A stretch of DNA of 64,000 nt from Candidatus Celerinatantimonas neptuna (GCA_911810475.1 OU461276.1:1848001-1912000), one strand, 5' to 3'. Shown: positions 35,299-44,280, counted from the first letter of the stretch. Numbers and translations: made by a program. The notes: generated from the letters alone by a model not told the origin.

Positions 35299-35946
35299 TT
35301 AAACCAGTGGTGGAAAGTAGAGTTTGGTTCCCGTTGGGATCTGGCGGATACTTGCCAGGTGGTTCACTTTGGCAATTTCCATGTAATAGGTGCAGTCGTG
35401 ATAAATCTGTTCACATAACTGCGCCAAGGTATCTCCTGCTTTAAACTCAACGACATGGGTGAGATCGGGAGAGGACTTTTTAGCGAGCTTCGCTTTTTCT
35501 TGTTCATCCATATATTGTTCAAAAGACAAATTGATTTTGGCGCGAAGAGCGATGCCTGTTGAATCAAATAAGACATAGGAAATGCCCATAGATGTGAGCC
35601 GCCCTTTGAACGATAAATCGCCCCAGATGATGCTTACAATACTGGGCTGATGCTGACTGCCGACATATCGGTAGACTACGTTTTTTAATGAATCGATCTG
35701 GTCATCTATGGATGCGGCATCGTCTTGTTCGACAACGCCCGTGGCATCGAGCATCAGTTCAAAATTAAGCTTTTCACTTTGGTAACCGGTATAGTTCATG
35801 GTCGGTGCAATATCTCCCTGAGCCTGCCGGTTTTTACATGTGTCATTGGAGTAGTTAATGCCCAGGTCATGTTTAAATGTATTGGGGTTGAGCATGACAC
35901 TAAAGGCGCGTTGATCATCGATGGCGGTGATTTTTAATTTTTCCAT
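35299..35946 (-). CDS. eCIS LysM-domain hub protein (Afp7-like)
   Basis: A 215-residue protein. The first 150 residues are the Afp7/PVC7-type beta-rich part (AFSVMLNPNTFKHDLGINYS, LNFELMLDATG). The last 50 residues form a LysM fold (HVVEFKAGDTLAQLCEQIYHDCTYYMEIAKVNHLASIRQIPTG in pattern). In phage and injection-system baseplates this protein bridges the tube-base proteins to the spike hub. Its stop is 17 bases from the spike gene start. The start ATG shares a base with the end of the DUF5908 gene. Confidence 0.88.
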   Translation of the reverse strand: MEKLKITAIDDQRAFSVMLNPNTFKHDLGINYSNDTCKNRQAQGDIAPTMNYTGYQSEKLNFELMLDATGVVEQDDAASIDDQIDSLKNVVYRYVGSQHQPSIVSIIWGDLSFKGRLTSMGISYVLFDSTGIALRAKINLSFEQYMDEQEKAKLAKKSSPDLTHVVEFKAGDTLAQLCEQIYHDCTYYMEIAKVNHLASIRQIPTGTKLYFPPLV

Positions 35947-36134
35947 TATCGCTCCCGGATATCCTGATGGATATTCAGATGGATTTCCCGAAGAGCTCTG
36001 AGCTGTTCTCCTTTTCGGAGGGATAACCCGTTGTAACCATCGCTGTTACAGTGTTGATTTTCGGCTTTCGAGGTTTGATTCGCTGCGCTTGTGATGTTGG
36101 ATTGAATCACCATTTGTTTTACTTCGATTGGCAT
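35946..36134 (-). CDS. eCIS small DUF5908-type protein (Afp6 position)
   Basis: A 62-residue protein that begins MPIEVKQMVIQSNI, the signature of the DUF5908 family of tiny proteins found between tube-like and LysM genes in contractile injection loci. The rest is polar, with a basic helix (LRKGEQLRALREI) at the end. It sits where Afp6 would be. Function is unknown; the place suggests help in baseplate-tube assembly. It is packed tightly (2-bp gap before, 1-bp overlap after), which supports a real gene. Confidence 0.7.
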   Translation of the reverse strand: MPIEVKQMVIQSNITSAANQTSKAENQHCNSDGYNGLSLRKGEQLRALREIHLNIHQDIRER

Positions 36135-36136
36135 GT

Positions 36137-36583
36137 TTATAAACTCCGGTGAGAACGGCTATAACAAAATTCAATTTCTTCGATAGCTACTTCATTTTTT
36201 GTCGAATTCAATGGATCTGTTTTCCAGTTAACAGGATAAGCATTTGAAAATAGCCAGATACGGCACGGTATATGGTTTTCGTCCAGAAGATGGACGGTGA
36301 CTGGAGACGTTTGTATTTTGAGCTGACTGTTGCTTTCAAAGCAGGCGATACACCATATGGCTAAAGGTGAAGTGAGTGGGGCAATTCCCCGTTTTACGGT
36401 GAGTCGGTTGTTTTTAGCCGGTTGGGGCAGGTAATAGGCGCAGCTGCAGCCTCCTTCGAAATATTCTTCTGTTTCTATTTTTAATTCGATACCAGAGACT
36501 TCCTGAAAGGCTGTTTCAAATAAATTTGCGCCGACTAATACACTGAAATGGAAGGCAGGTATAGGCCATTCATCTGTCATCAT
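36137..36583 (-). CDS. eCIS second tube-like protein (Afp5-like tube initiator)
   Basis: A 148-residue protein of the T4 gp19-like tube family: PIPAFHFSVLVG at the start, FQEVSGIELKIETEEYFEGG, KRGIAPLTSPL, and NAYPVNWKTDPLNSTKNEVAIEEIEFCY at the end. It is about as long as the major tube protein but clearly diverged, cysteine-richer, and lies between the tube and baseplate genes. This fits an Afp5-type initiator layer joining baseplate to tube. Two start codons (36583, 36580) are adjacent; GGAAATCA upstream serves both. Confidence 0.85.
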   Translation of the reverse strand: MMTDEWPIPAFHFSVLVGANLFETAFQEVSGIELKIETEEYFEGGCSCAYYLPQPAKNNRLTVKRGIAPLTSPLAIWCIACFESNSQLKIQTSPVTVHLLDENHIPCRIWLFSNAYPVNWKTDPLNSTKNEVAIEEIEFCYSRSHRSL

Positions 36584-36601
36584 TGATTTCCATATTCTAC
36601 A

Positions 36602-36633
36602 AACGCAGCTATCAATGAAGTGATAGCTGCGTT
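36602..36633 (-). terminator. Strong intercistronic hairpin after the tube gene
   Basis: AACGCAGCTATCA (36602-36614) and TGATAGCTGCGTT (36621-36633) are perfectly complementary over 13 bp with a six-base loop. It lies in the 57-bp space after the major tube gene and before the initiator gene. Only three T follow on the minus strand, so it is probably a partial terminator or an mRNA-stabilising structure that lets sheath and tube exceed the baseplate parts. Confidence 0.65.
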
Positions 36634-36640
36634 GGGTTGG

Positions 36641-37111
36641 TTACACGGATATTTCCAGCCCCTCATGGGCTAGTTCAATCGTTTCAACAGCCACTTCATT
36701 ACCGTCTGATTTAAGATCGGTTCCGGTGACTTTGGTGGGCCAGGCATTTTTCAGCTTCCAGCTCATCACCGGACTGCCTGATTCATCGAGTAAATTAATG
36801 GTGACGGCAGTTCGGGCAATGGTGTTCATTTTGATTTTTGAATACCAGTCGTAGAATTTGTTATCACTTTTGAAAATGCCTTTTTTCATGGTGACATTAC
36901 TGGTTTTGACAATGCCTGGCATTTTTATGGTTGAAAAAACCGGGCTGTTGCCGGCCCGGTATTCAATGGGCTGGGCTTCGGTATCGAGTCCTGAAATTTC
37001 CTGAAATGCGGCGACCATTCCGGTCCCGGCTCCTCCGTCCCACTTCACTTCGAAGTGGAATTTGGGCATCGGCCAGACTGTTTCTGATTGAGCTGATCCA
37101 TCATCTGCCAT
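36641..37111 (-). CDS. eCIS major inner tube protein (Afp1-like)
   Basis: A 156-residue gp19-like tube protein. The family pattern is complete: WPMPKFHFEVKWDGG, FQEISGLDTEAQPIEYRAGN, MPGIVKTSNVTMKKGIFKSD, FYDWYSKIK and ELAHEGLEI. It would polymerise into the rigid inner tube that carries cargo. It directly follows the sheath gene (45-bp gap), and the 13-bp hairpin after it suggests high separate expression. A very strong AGGAGAATCCCATGG-type start context is visible (GAGAATCCC before ATG). Confidence 0.92.
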   Translation of the reverse strand: MADDGSAQSETVWPMPKFHFEVKWDGGAGTGMVAAFQEISGLDTEAQPIEYRAGNSPVFSTIKMPGIVKTSNVTMKKGIFKSDNKFYDWYSKIKMNTIARTAVTINLLDESGSPVMSWKLKNAWPTKVTGTDLKSDGNEVAVETIELAHEGLEISV

Positions 37112-37156
37112 GGGATTCTCCTATAAATTGAAATGCGTTGTGATCAGAGTGCCTGC

Positions 37157-38713
37157 CTAAGATTTTTGCATCTGCTGCTGGAAGGTGATCTCGATAAATT
37201 CAGCCGGACGACTAATAGCGACTAAGACGGTAATTCGTAATATCCCTTCTAAAATATCTTCAGAGGTCATGGTCTTCCCTAATCCGACGCTAACGCTGTA
37301 GGCATCTTCGGGTGCTGCTCCTGCCAGGCCGCCGCGTTTCCAGATCCCATACAGGAAGTTGCCAATCATGCTTTCCATGGAAACCCAGGTATTGGCGATA
37401 TTGGGTTCAAAAACGTACGCTTTTGATGCGAGCTTGATGGATTGTTCGAGCATAATCATGGTGCGCCGGACATTGATGTAGCGCCAGTCCAGACTATTTC
37501 CATCGAGTGTTCTGGCTCCCCAGACCAGAGTCCCTTCACCGATGAACGGACGGATTGCATTAATCGATTTGCCCTGGGGGGTGACGTTTAAGTCTTCCTG
37601 CTCATCATCACTGATATTGACCGTCGGTGAAATAACGGCATTTAAACTGACATTGGCCGGTGCTTTCCAGACGCCTCTTGAGTTGTCGACCATGGTATAA
37701 ATCCCTGCCATGGCTGCTGCTGGAGGAAGAATATTTTGTTGGAATTTGATGTCGGCCAGAATGGTTTGATAAAGGGGGCTGATAGTTAAAAGGACCTTAT
37801 TCAGTAGTTCCTGTTCAAAATCACTCTGATCACTTGCGCTTAATTTTGCGATTTCATCGAGCATTTGTTGTTTTTTCGTAGCCCGGAGTTTGTTGCCTCC
37901 AGTGCTGAGTTCTTCATCAGAGAGCTCTTCTAAGTCTTTAAACTCAGTGGTTACTTCAGCAGTCAAGAGCTCGGTGAGCTTATCAATGTTGCTGATATTG
38001 TGAAAACTTAAGTCGCTGTCCTGAACGATGGATGTATTGAGCCACGGATAGTAAGCGGTGGCGTAATCAAGATAATTGATGCCTAATTTAGAGCGAAAGT
38101 TTTCGACACAATCACCATCAGGGTGTTGGCGATCTTTAAATCCTTCCCAGACATCCAAAATAGCCACCCGGCTTTTCATTTTGCCACCACAATGACCAAG
38201 CATTGCCTGTTGGACATTAATGCAATCATCTTCGGCAAGTTGAATAGCCTCAGGTATGACCACCATGGTCGGCTCTTGTTCTTTGATTAAGGGAGTAATA
38301 CCTGATTTGAGTTTTCCTGCATCTAAATCATCTTTGTAGTTTCCAACCGAGACGATATAGCAGGGGCCGCCGCCGTTTTGGAAGAAAAACATCATGCTGT
38401 AATACAAGAGATAGCGCGTGTTTGACTGTTTAATCTGATAGCTTTTGTCATCTTGAGTGAATGCGATGGGAGCTGTAGCAGGATCATCTGCTTCACTGAT
38501 ATCAAACTGGTGGGGGGCAGGTCCACCATAATATCGACGAAACTCAGACATCGAGGCGATTCGCCAGGGGTTGTTTAATAATGTTTTACCGCCATTATCT
38601 GCTTTTTCGGTATATCCGATGAATGCAGGAACGGCTGTTGCAACCTCAACTACAGAGTTAGGGAACGCATTCTTTTCAACAATATAAACGCCGGGAGTTT
38701 TCATGACACCCAT
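37157..38713 (-). CDS. eCIS contractile sheath protein (Afp2/3/4-like)
   Basis: A 518-residue sheath protein. N-terminus TPGVYIVEKNAFPNSVVEVATAVPAFIGYT is the common sheath start. Also seen are GGGPCYIVSVG, GIYTMVDNSRGVWKAPANVSL, NAIRPFIGEGTLVWGARTLDGN and YINVRRTMIMLEQSI, all core sheath motifs. Only one sheath gene is present, unlike the three of Afp. It contracts to drive the tube. The ATG at 38713 follows AAGGATATC. A sigma-70-like promoter lies about 175 bases ahead. Confidence 0.93.
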   Translation of the reverse strand: MGVMKTPGVYIVEKNAFPNSVVEVATAVPAFIGYTEKADNGGKTLLNNPWRIASMSEFRRYYGGPAPHQFDISEADDPATAPIAFTQDDKSYQIKQSNTRYLLYYSMMFFFQNGGGPCYIVSVGNYKDDLDAGKLKSGITPLIKEQEPTMVVIPEAIQLAEDDCINVQQAMLGHCGGKMKSRVAILDVWEGFKDRQHPDGDCVENFRSKLGINYLDYATAYYPWLNTSIVQDSDLSFHNISNIDKLTELLTAEVTTEFKDLEELSDEELSTGGNKLRATKKQQMLDEIAKLSASDQSDFEQELLNKVLLTISPLYQTILADIKFQQNILPPAAAMAGIYTMVDNSRGVWKAPANVSLNAVISPTVNISDDEQEDLNVTPQGKSINAIRPFIGEGTLVWGARTLDGNSLDWRYINVRRTMIMLEQSIKLASKAYVFEPNIANTWVSMESMIGNFLYGIWKRGGLAGAAPEDAYSVSVGLGKTMTSEDILEGILRITVLVAISRPAEFIEITFQQQMQKS

Positions 38714-38885
38714 AGTGATATCCTTTTCGTTTGGAGATATTTAAGCTATCTGCATGGCCAAATTATCAACGTTGTCAAAAGAAACCTATTACCCCGAGGT
38801 AGCGCTGGGGGCTGCTGTTTCTCAATGTAAGATTTACAGGTCTACACGCATTTGCTTGAGTCGTGGGTTGCGATAACCTATTAAA

Positions 38886-38915
38886 CGTATAGTCAGTCAC
38901 TAAGCGATATGTCAA
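38886..38915 (-). promoter_or_regulatory. Sigma-70-like promoter before the sheath gene
   Basis: On the minus strand, TTGACA (38915-38910) is a perfect -35 box, followed after 18 bases by TATACG (38891-38886), a good -10 box. It overlaps the stop codon of the 269-aa gene and points at the sheath gene through a 198-bp leader. That spacing fits a second, internal promoter for the high-copy structural genes. Confidence 0.55.
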
Positions 38916-39721
38916 GAGAGATAAATATCATAGTTGATGGCATTTTCCGTTGGTGTGTTGTCGCGCGTTAAGTTATTCGGGCTGGCGGCGGGTAGGTGGC
39001 GAATCAAGATTTGATTATTTTTCTTGAGTTGAAAGTGATAGGGGGATTTTTTAGCAAGATAAAGTGGCTGGTCCGATTGAAAAACAGTGGCCGGGCCAAA
39101 ACCGGTCAGATTGGTTTTCCCTGTATATTGAAATGTATGTTGTTGCTGAATATCTGATATTGAGCAGTGTTCATCGATATAGTTATCACTGAAGTAGTAG
39201 CGCCAGTATCCTTGACTGGCCTGATAATTTAATGTGACAACTCTTTGTGCCTTCTCTGATCGCTGCTGCGATAATTGTAGCTTAAGGTAGCCGACTAAAT
39301 TTTGATTGAGTTCTCTTGGGTGAAATGGGGGAATCTGCTGATTTTCGGCAAGTTTGAGTAGTTGTTCTGCCGATAGCCAGCGATCAGGGTGAATGCTTAA
39401 TGTATTATCGGGTTGGGTTAAATCGGTGGCGAAGTAAGTTGTATAGAGGATCTTTGGATCTGGAGCCTTTGTATAATTGCGAAACAGAGGGTCTGGGCTG
39501 AAAATTTTAAGATTCAGTGTCCTGTTATCGCCCAATTCGGGGGGATTGTTTTGATCACTGAGAATACAAATTCCCCCTAAGATAGGTTTAACCAACATAT
39601 TTTGCTGGTTGAGCCAGTGGTGGCTGGTGGGGGCCCATTCAAACTGAAGGTTATGGGTAACCACGGGAGTAAAGTAACGATGAGAGACGATGATCGATAG
39701 AAAATTTTGGTAACGGGTCAT
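38912..39721 (-). CDS. eCIS-associated hypothetical protein (269 aa)
   Basis: A 269-residue protein with no membrane segment or signal peptide. It is beta-rich with many aromatic and Gln/Asn residues (QFEWAPTSHHWL, GYWRYYFSDNY, YLAKKSPYHFQLKKN). No family is recognised. The gene start overlaps the stop of the cap gene (ATGA) and it precedes the sheath gene, so it is part of the particle locus. Possible roles are a sheath- or cap-associated structural part or a chaperone. A conserved place between cap and sheath genes would be expected in close relatives if it is structural. Confidence 0.6.
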   Translation of the reverse strand: MTRYQNFLSIIVSHRYFTPVVTHNLQFEWAPTSHHWLNQQNMLVKPILGGICILSDQNNPPELGDNRTLNLKIFSPDPLFRNYTKAPDPKILYTTYFATDLTQPDNTLSIHPDRWLSAEQLLKLAENQQIPPFHPRELNQNLVGYLKLQLSQQRSEKAQRVVTLNYQASQGYWRYYFSDNYIDEHCSISDIQQQHTFQYTGKTNLTGFGPATVFQSDQPLYLAKKSPYHFQLKKNNQILIRHLPAASPNNLTRDNTPTENAINYDIYLS

Positions 39722-40302
39722 GATGGCTGCCTGTTCATAGTGAGTTCCGGTGTAGCCAGCTGTCCTGTCTGTGTGAGGATGGCTTCACTATCGGGAATGA
39801 CGGCACGGGTTTTATATACAACCGATGGAAGATACCGGGAACCCACCATTCCCCACATATGGCTGAGTTGTTCCATCGGGATGTTTTCCATTTCCATGGC
39901 AATTTGCTCGATAATTTCAGGTAAATCGGGTGAGTTATGGCGATTAAAAAGCGGGTTCCGATGGAAAAAAGCCATCAGATGAGACAGTAATTTTAAGCCA
40001 TCGGTATAGTTGGCACTGGAAAATGAGGCGGCCATAACAACTGATAGACTGACATATAACGGTTTATTGGTTAGAGCGATCCGTTTTTGTGGATGACCAG
40101 GATAGGTGGGAATTTGTTGGGGGTAGGGATCCCGCTCAAGCTGACTGATAAATAATAGTATTTTGTTCTGAATATTGGGGGTGGGGGTTCCATCTAAGTC
40201 AACCGGAGGAGAAACTAATACGGCATCCTCAATGGTGCTAAAAGTATTTTTGATGGATTGATTCATCCGATAGGATAAATAATCGAGACAGGGATAGAGC
40301 AT
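39718..40302 (-). CDS. eCIS DUF4255/Pvc16-type tail terminator (cap)
   Basis: A 194-residue protein of the DUF4255/Pvc16_N family. The typical pattern is present: an N-terminal helix (LDYLSYRMNQSI), NKILLFISQLERD, a strand with PLYVSLSVVMAASFSSANYTDGLKLLSHLMAFF, and LPEIIEQIAMEMENIPMEQLSHMWGMVGSRYLPSVVYKTRAV. The Afp16/Pvc16 cap ends tube and sheath growth at the length set by the tape measure. It is the first gene of the minus-strand array, behind CGGAGAAATAC. In Afp the cap gene is last, so the order here is different. Confidence 0.88.
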   Translation of the reverse strand: MLYPCLDYLSYRMNQSIKNTFSTIEDAVLVSPPVDLDGTPTPNIQNKILLFISQLERDPYPQQIPTYPGHPQKRIALTNKPLYVSLSVVMAASFSSANYTDGLKLLSHLMAFFHRNPLFNRHNSPDLPEIIEQIAMEMENIPMEQLSHMWGMVGSRYLPSVVYKTRAVIPDSEAILTQTGQLATPELTMNRQPS

Positions 40303-40596
40303 GTATTTCTCCGAATATTAATAAAAATTTCCTTTAATAAACAATAAATTAAACTCACACATTGGAAATGGTGCCAGGTGATGTTGAACTATTGCCAAAC
40401 GTCAACACGTTCTAAGACTTACTCTTAATTTAGCCTAAAGGTATGTGCAGTACCCGGGAAGGTTATTCAAAATCATGCATATCGGGTTTGATTAGGCCTA
40501 ATGATAAATTTCATCTACACTTTTTTAGTGATAAGGAGCTTTAGTTTTGGACAAACAGTCAATTTCTAAATATGACTGAATACGAAGGATTGTACG
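40303..40596. promoter_or_regulatory. Divergent promoter region of the eCIS array and a chemoreceptor gene
   Basis: Lies between the minus-strand cap gene and the plus-strand chemoreceptor gene. The cap gene has a CGGAGAAATAC ribosome site. On the plus strand TAAG-N16-GCCTAAAG (about 40414-40440) loosely resembles a flagellar sigma-28 promoter for the chemoreceptor, with one base too much spacing. No strong -35/-10 pair is seen for the array. The region is AT-rich next to the cap gene. Confidence 0.35.
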
Positions 40597-42825
40597 ATGA
40601 GTTTTAAGCAAAAGATGATGCTATTGCTTGTTGCTGTTGGAATTATTCCGATGCTATTTGTTTTTATTGTAACGACTAATTTCGCATCGAATGATTTAGA
40701 GCAGCAGGCTTTTTCTAAATTAAAAGCTGTGCAGGAAATCAAAAGCTCTTCGATTCGGGTCCATTTAAATCGTTTAACAACCGAAGTGCATCTTCTTTCG
40801 ACCGACCCTGAAATAATCAATGTGTTAGAGCACTTTGACCATGCTTATCAGGTTGCCCAATTAGACCCTAAAATGATTGAAGAAGAGAGAAAAGAGTTAC
40901 GGGTTTTTTATCTGAAAGAGTTTTTACCCCGTCTGCAGAAAAACCGCCCCTCAGCAGATAGCAGTTATATCGATAATTTGCTGCATGGCTTAAATGATAA
41001 AGATGTCTGGTTTCAGTATCGTTATTTGGTTAACAATTCTCACCCGGTTGGGGAAAAGGATAAATTAATGCACTCTGGTGTGGGGGACGAATATGATCAG
41101 TATCATCAACATGTTCAGAACTATTTAAGAGGGATCCAAAAAGAATACGGATTTTACGACATATTCTTAATTAATAATGAAGGTGAAATTCTTTATAGCG
41201 TTTTCAAAGAAACCGATTTTGCAACATCTCTAACTCATGGGCCTTATAAGGATTCAGGTCTGGCGAAGGCTTATAAAAAAGTGAAACAATCGCGATCAGA
41301 GCAGGCTATTATGGTTGATTTTCAGCGGTATGCCCCGTCCTATGATAATCCGGCTGCTTTTATTGCTTCTCCTATTTATACGCCAAAAGGGAAATTGATG
41401 GGGGTTTTAGCTGCTCAATTTCCTGTTGAGGATCTAAACGCAATGATGAGTCAGCGTAGCGGTATGGGAAAAACAGGAGAATCATTGTTAATCGGTCATG
41501 ATCAGCTGGTTCGTACCGATTCGTATTTGCAGCCAAAACGGTTTAATGTAATACGTTCCTTCCTGTTCCCTGGGCAATCGCGTTTAAATAGTGAAGCAGC
41601 CAGCCGCGCTCTGGCCGGGCAGTCAGGGATTGATTTTCTGACCGATTATACAGGCAAAGAAGTTCTCGCAGCCTATGCGCCATTTAAATACAAAGGACTT
41701 AATTGGGCGATTGTGGTTAAAAAAGGTCGTGATGAAGCACTGGCTTCAGTCCGGAATTTATGGGTGGTGGGTTGTAGTATATTTATTGTGACTTTGGTTG
41801 TTGTGGTTGTGATTGCCATTTATTTTACCCGTCTGGTGCTTAAACCTCTGGGGGCAGAACCCGTTCTTATGCAACAAATTGCCCGTTCGATTGCAAAAGG
41901 GGATTTGACGGTCAATGTTCCTCCCTGCGATCGTAAAACCGTTATGGGGACGTTGGATGAAATGGTTCAGAATTTGCGACATATGGTTTCGCAAATTACG
42001 GAACAAACCCATGAACAGCACCAAATTGCTCATCAGCTTTCCAGCGTCAGTGAGCAGACTAATCAGTCATTGCATGAACAGGCTGGACATACCACGATGG
42101 CTGCTACATCTGTGACACAGATGAGCAAAAGTTTTCGTGAAGTTTCTGAAAATATTCAAAGTGCAGTCGGACGCTCAAATGACTCGAAAAATCAGATTGA
42201 ACAGAGTAGCGCAGATGTGATTGCAACTTCTAATGTTTTGCATGAAGTCGCTGATGAGTTTAAAGCAAGTGCACAGACGGTGGATGATTTGACCGGTGAG
42301 GTTAGCCGGATTTCTACAGCACTCGAGAGTATTCAGAAAATTGCTGATCAGACTAATTTATTAGCGCTCAATGCCGCAATTGAAGCGGCGCGGGCGGGTG
42401 AAAATGGACGGGGCTTTGCGGTGGTAGCTGATGAAGTGCGGGCTTTGGCATCGAATACCCAGCAGGAAACTGAACAGATTAGTGATATTATTCAGGCCTT
42501 GCAGAATAGTTCGGAGGCGACGCAGTCACAGATGAAAACTAGCGTTGACCGAGCCGAGAAAGTGTGTGAGCAAGCTGCGCAAACGGCTGAAAAACTGCGC
42601 TCCGCTGCTTCTTCGCTTGATGAAGTTGCGCAGATGAATAATAACGTTGCCAGTGCTTCAGAAGAGCAGAACCATGTGGCGATGGAAATAAGTGGTAATG
42701 TCGAGTCACTTCGCTCTGCGATTACTGAGACCGAGAAGTCGATGAATAAAATTGCGGCTTCAAGTAGCGCGATTGCTAAAAGTTCGGATAATCTTCAGAA
42801 TATGATTAAACAGTTTAGAGTTTAA
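40597..42825 (+). CDS. Methyl-accepting chemotaxis protein with dCache-type sensor
   Basis: A 742-residue transmembrane chemoreceptor. The first membrane helix lies at about 7-28; a large periplasmic sensor follows to about 385 ([35 protein letters not shown]), of the double-Cache type; the second membrane helix is at about 388-412, followed by a HAMP linker. The signalling hairpin ([35 protein letters not shown]) is near residues 584-620. No C-terminal pentapeptide for methylation enzymes is seen. The ligand is unknown. It is divergent from the injection-system array and probably unrelated, though co-regulation is possible. Confidence 0.92.
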   Translation: MSFKQKMMLLLVAVGIIPMLFVFIVTTNFASNDLEQQAFSKLKAVQEIKSSSIRVHLNRLTTEVHLLSTDPEIINVLEHFDHAYQVAQLDPKMIEEERKELRVFYLKEFLPRLQKNRPSADSSYIDNLLHGLNDKDVWFQYRYLVNNSHPVGEKDKLMHSGVGDEYDQYHQHVQNYLRGIQKEYGFYDIFLINNEGEILYSVFKETDFATSLTHGPYKDSGLAKAYKKVKQSRSEQAIMVDFQRYAPSYDNPAAFIASPIYTPKGKLMGVLAAQFPVEDLNAMMSQRSGMGKTGESLLIGHDQLVRTDSYLQPKRFNVIRSFLFPGQSRLNSEAASRALAGQSGIDFLTDYTGKEVLAAYAPFKYKGLNWAIVVKKGRDEALASVRNLWVVGCSIFIVTLVVVVVIAIYFTRLVLKPLGAEPVLMQQIARSIAKGDLTVNVPPCDRKTVMGTLDEMVQNLRHMVSQITEQTHEQHQIAHQLSSVSEQTNQSLHEQAGHTTMAATSVTQMSKSFREVSENIQSAVGRSNDSKNQIEQSSADVIATSNVLHEVADEFKASAQTVDDLTGEVSRISTALESIQKIADQTNLLALNAAIEAARAGENGRGFAVVADEVRALASNTQQETEQISDIIQALQNSSEATQSQMKTSVDRAEKVCEQAAQTAEKLRSAASSLDEVAQMNNNVASASEEQNHVAMEISGNVESLRSAITETEKSMNKIAASSSAIAKSSDNLQNMIKQFRV

Positions 42826-43722
42826 TCATATTGGGTCGACTTGAGCAAAATGCTTTTGCTGATGGCATAGTTCCAGCCAAGCCTGAGTGGTGCGTGATAA
42901 GTAACGTTCTGAATGCCAGATTGCCCCTAGTTTCCAGTCGATCGAAGGTGAGATTTTTTTAGCGATAACGCCTTGTTGATGAATGCGCTGACACAAAGGT
43001 TGAGGCAAAAAAGCCACACCACCACTTTTAACCAGCGCGACTAAAAAATCCCATTGACTGCTTCGGGCTGCAATCTGAGGGGTAAATCCAGCACTTTTAC
43101 AAATGCGATAGATATAGCCACTTAACGTAAATTCTTCCGTGTAGGAATAAAACGGCTCGTCTTTGAGCTGTGTCCATCGAATGGTATCGGTTTTTTGCCA
43201 GCGTGGTTCATCGGGCAATATAGCAAAAATCGGATAACTAACAAAAGGCAGTGTGTTAAGACGTTTATCTGTTTGTGGCGAGATCATAGTAATCGCGACA
43301 TCTAGCTCGCCTTCAAGTACCGCTTGTTCTATCTTTCGTCCGCCATATTCAAGAATCGTGAGTTCAACCTCTGGGTAAGACTGGCGATACTGACGAATCA
43401 AATTGGCAAACAGATGGCCGACCATTGGAGGTATCCCGACATTTAAATGGCCGGTTTTGAGCTGATTGAGATCGTTTAGTTCTGCTTTTAGCTGCTTCAT
43501 CTGTCTTAAAACAACCTGCGCGCTCTGATAAACGGCTTCACCGGCATCGGTTAACCAAAAACGATGTCCATCGCGATGAAGCAGTGGCTGACCTAATTCT
43601 GCTTCGAGATTTTTGATCATTTTGCTGATGGTCGGTTGAGTGACAAAGAGCTTCTCTGATGCTCTGGTAAAGCTTTGTTGCTTGACCAGCTCAACAAAAT
43701 AACGAAGCATTTTAATATCCAT
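42826..43722 (-). CDS. LysR family regulator (CidR-like)
   Basis: A 298-residue LysR protein. The N-terminal helix-turn-helix is SFTRASEKLFVTQPTISKMIKNLE and the effector domain follows (GHLNVGIPPMVGHLF, LNTLPFVSYPIFAI, SSQWDFLVALVKSGGVAFLP). It is divergent from the LrgAB/CidAB pair, the standard layout of CidR, which senses acetate or overflow metabolism in other bacteria. Its binding site should be in the 129-bp space, next to a CRP site. Confidence 0.88.
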   Translation of the reverse strand: MDIKMLRYFVELVKQQSFTRASEKLFVTQPTISKMIKNLEAELGQPLLHRDGHRFWLTDAGEAVYQSAQVVLRQMKQLKAELNDLNQLKTGHLNVGIPPMVGHLFANLIRQYRQSYPEVELTILEYGGRKIEQAVLEGELDVAITMISPQTDKRLNTLPFVSYPIFAILPDEPRWQKTDTIRWTQLKDEPFYSYTEEFTLSGYIYRICKSAGFTPQIAARSSQWDFLVALVKSGGVAFLPQPLCQRIHQQGVIAKKISPSIDWKLGAIWHSERYLSRTTQAWLELCHQQKHFAQVDPI

Positions 43723-43811
43723 AGTGTTCTTCGAATGATGTGTTTTTAATCATGCTATTTTGGCATAAAAAAAATAAAAAAAAGTCATTTCTTGATTATT
43801 TTGTTCCTGCA

Positions 43812-43832
43812 TATAATGTGAGCTACATCACA
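43812..43832 (+). promoter_or_regulatory. CRP site overlapping a TATAAT box of lrgAB
   Basis: TGTGA-GCTACA-TCACA (43817-43832) is a perfect match to the CRP core. It begins at the last base of TATAAT (43812-43817), a consensus -10 box; no good -35 at standard distance is seen. The position, near the transcription start, fits repression by CRP or joint control with the LysR protein. Confidence 0.65.
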
Positions 43833-43851
43833 TACAAAGAGGTTGTTTTCG

Positions 43852-44280
43852 ATGAATCGGTTGCAGTCTTTCGCCTTGACTATTGTTCAGGTGATTGTCC
43901 TTACATTATTCTGGCTGGTTGCTCAACGCGTAGTTCAATATTTTCATTTTCCCATTCCTGCGAATCTGGTAGGGATGATCCTGCTGTTTATTTTTATATT
44001 GACCGGTGTGGTACGAGCGGACTGGCTGCGTAAGGGGGCAACATGGTTGGTGGCCGAGATGCTGCTTTTCTTTGTTCCTGCCGTTATGGCGGTGATGAAG
44101 TATCCAACGCTGATTCGTCAACATGGATTACAAATTGTCTCGGTGATTTTTCTGAGCACATTATGCGTGATTATAGTGACAGCGATTGTTGTCGATAGAA
44201 TGCATCGTATTGAGTTAGGTTTGGCTTTGCGTCATCGTCGTCATCAGGCGTTGAAAAATGCTAAAAGAAGGGATCAATGA
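43852..44280 (+). CDS. lrgA: LrgA/CidA family holin-like membrane protein
   Basis: A 142-residue inner-membrane protein with four hydrophobic helices and the family motif FPIPANLVGMILLFIFILTGVV. The loop LLFFVPAVMAVMKYP is also typical. LrgA/CidA proteins act like holins or export small metabolites (pyruvate, acetate) with LrgB. The ATG at 43852 has AAAGAGG nine bases upstream; a TTG nine bases earlier is in frame but lies too close to that site. The stop overlaps the lrgB start. Confidence 0.88.
   Translation: MNRLQSFALTIVQVIVLTLFWLVAQRVVQYFHFPIPANLVGMILLFIFILTGVVRADWLRKGATWLVAEMLLFFVPAVMAVMKYPTLIRQHGLQIVSVIFLSTLCVIIVTAIVVDRMHRIELGLALRHRRHQALKNAKRRDQ

Noticed and set aside
16894-40302. The array as a type VI secretion system or a prophage tail
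   Set aside because: No TssJLM membrane complex, TssBC or ClpV genes and no phage head, integrase or lysis genes are seen. DUF4255, CIS tape measure, Afp12-type wedge, AAA+ ATPase and DUF4157 are eCIS marks.
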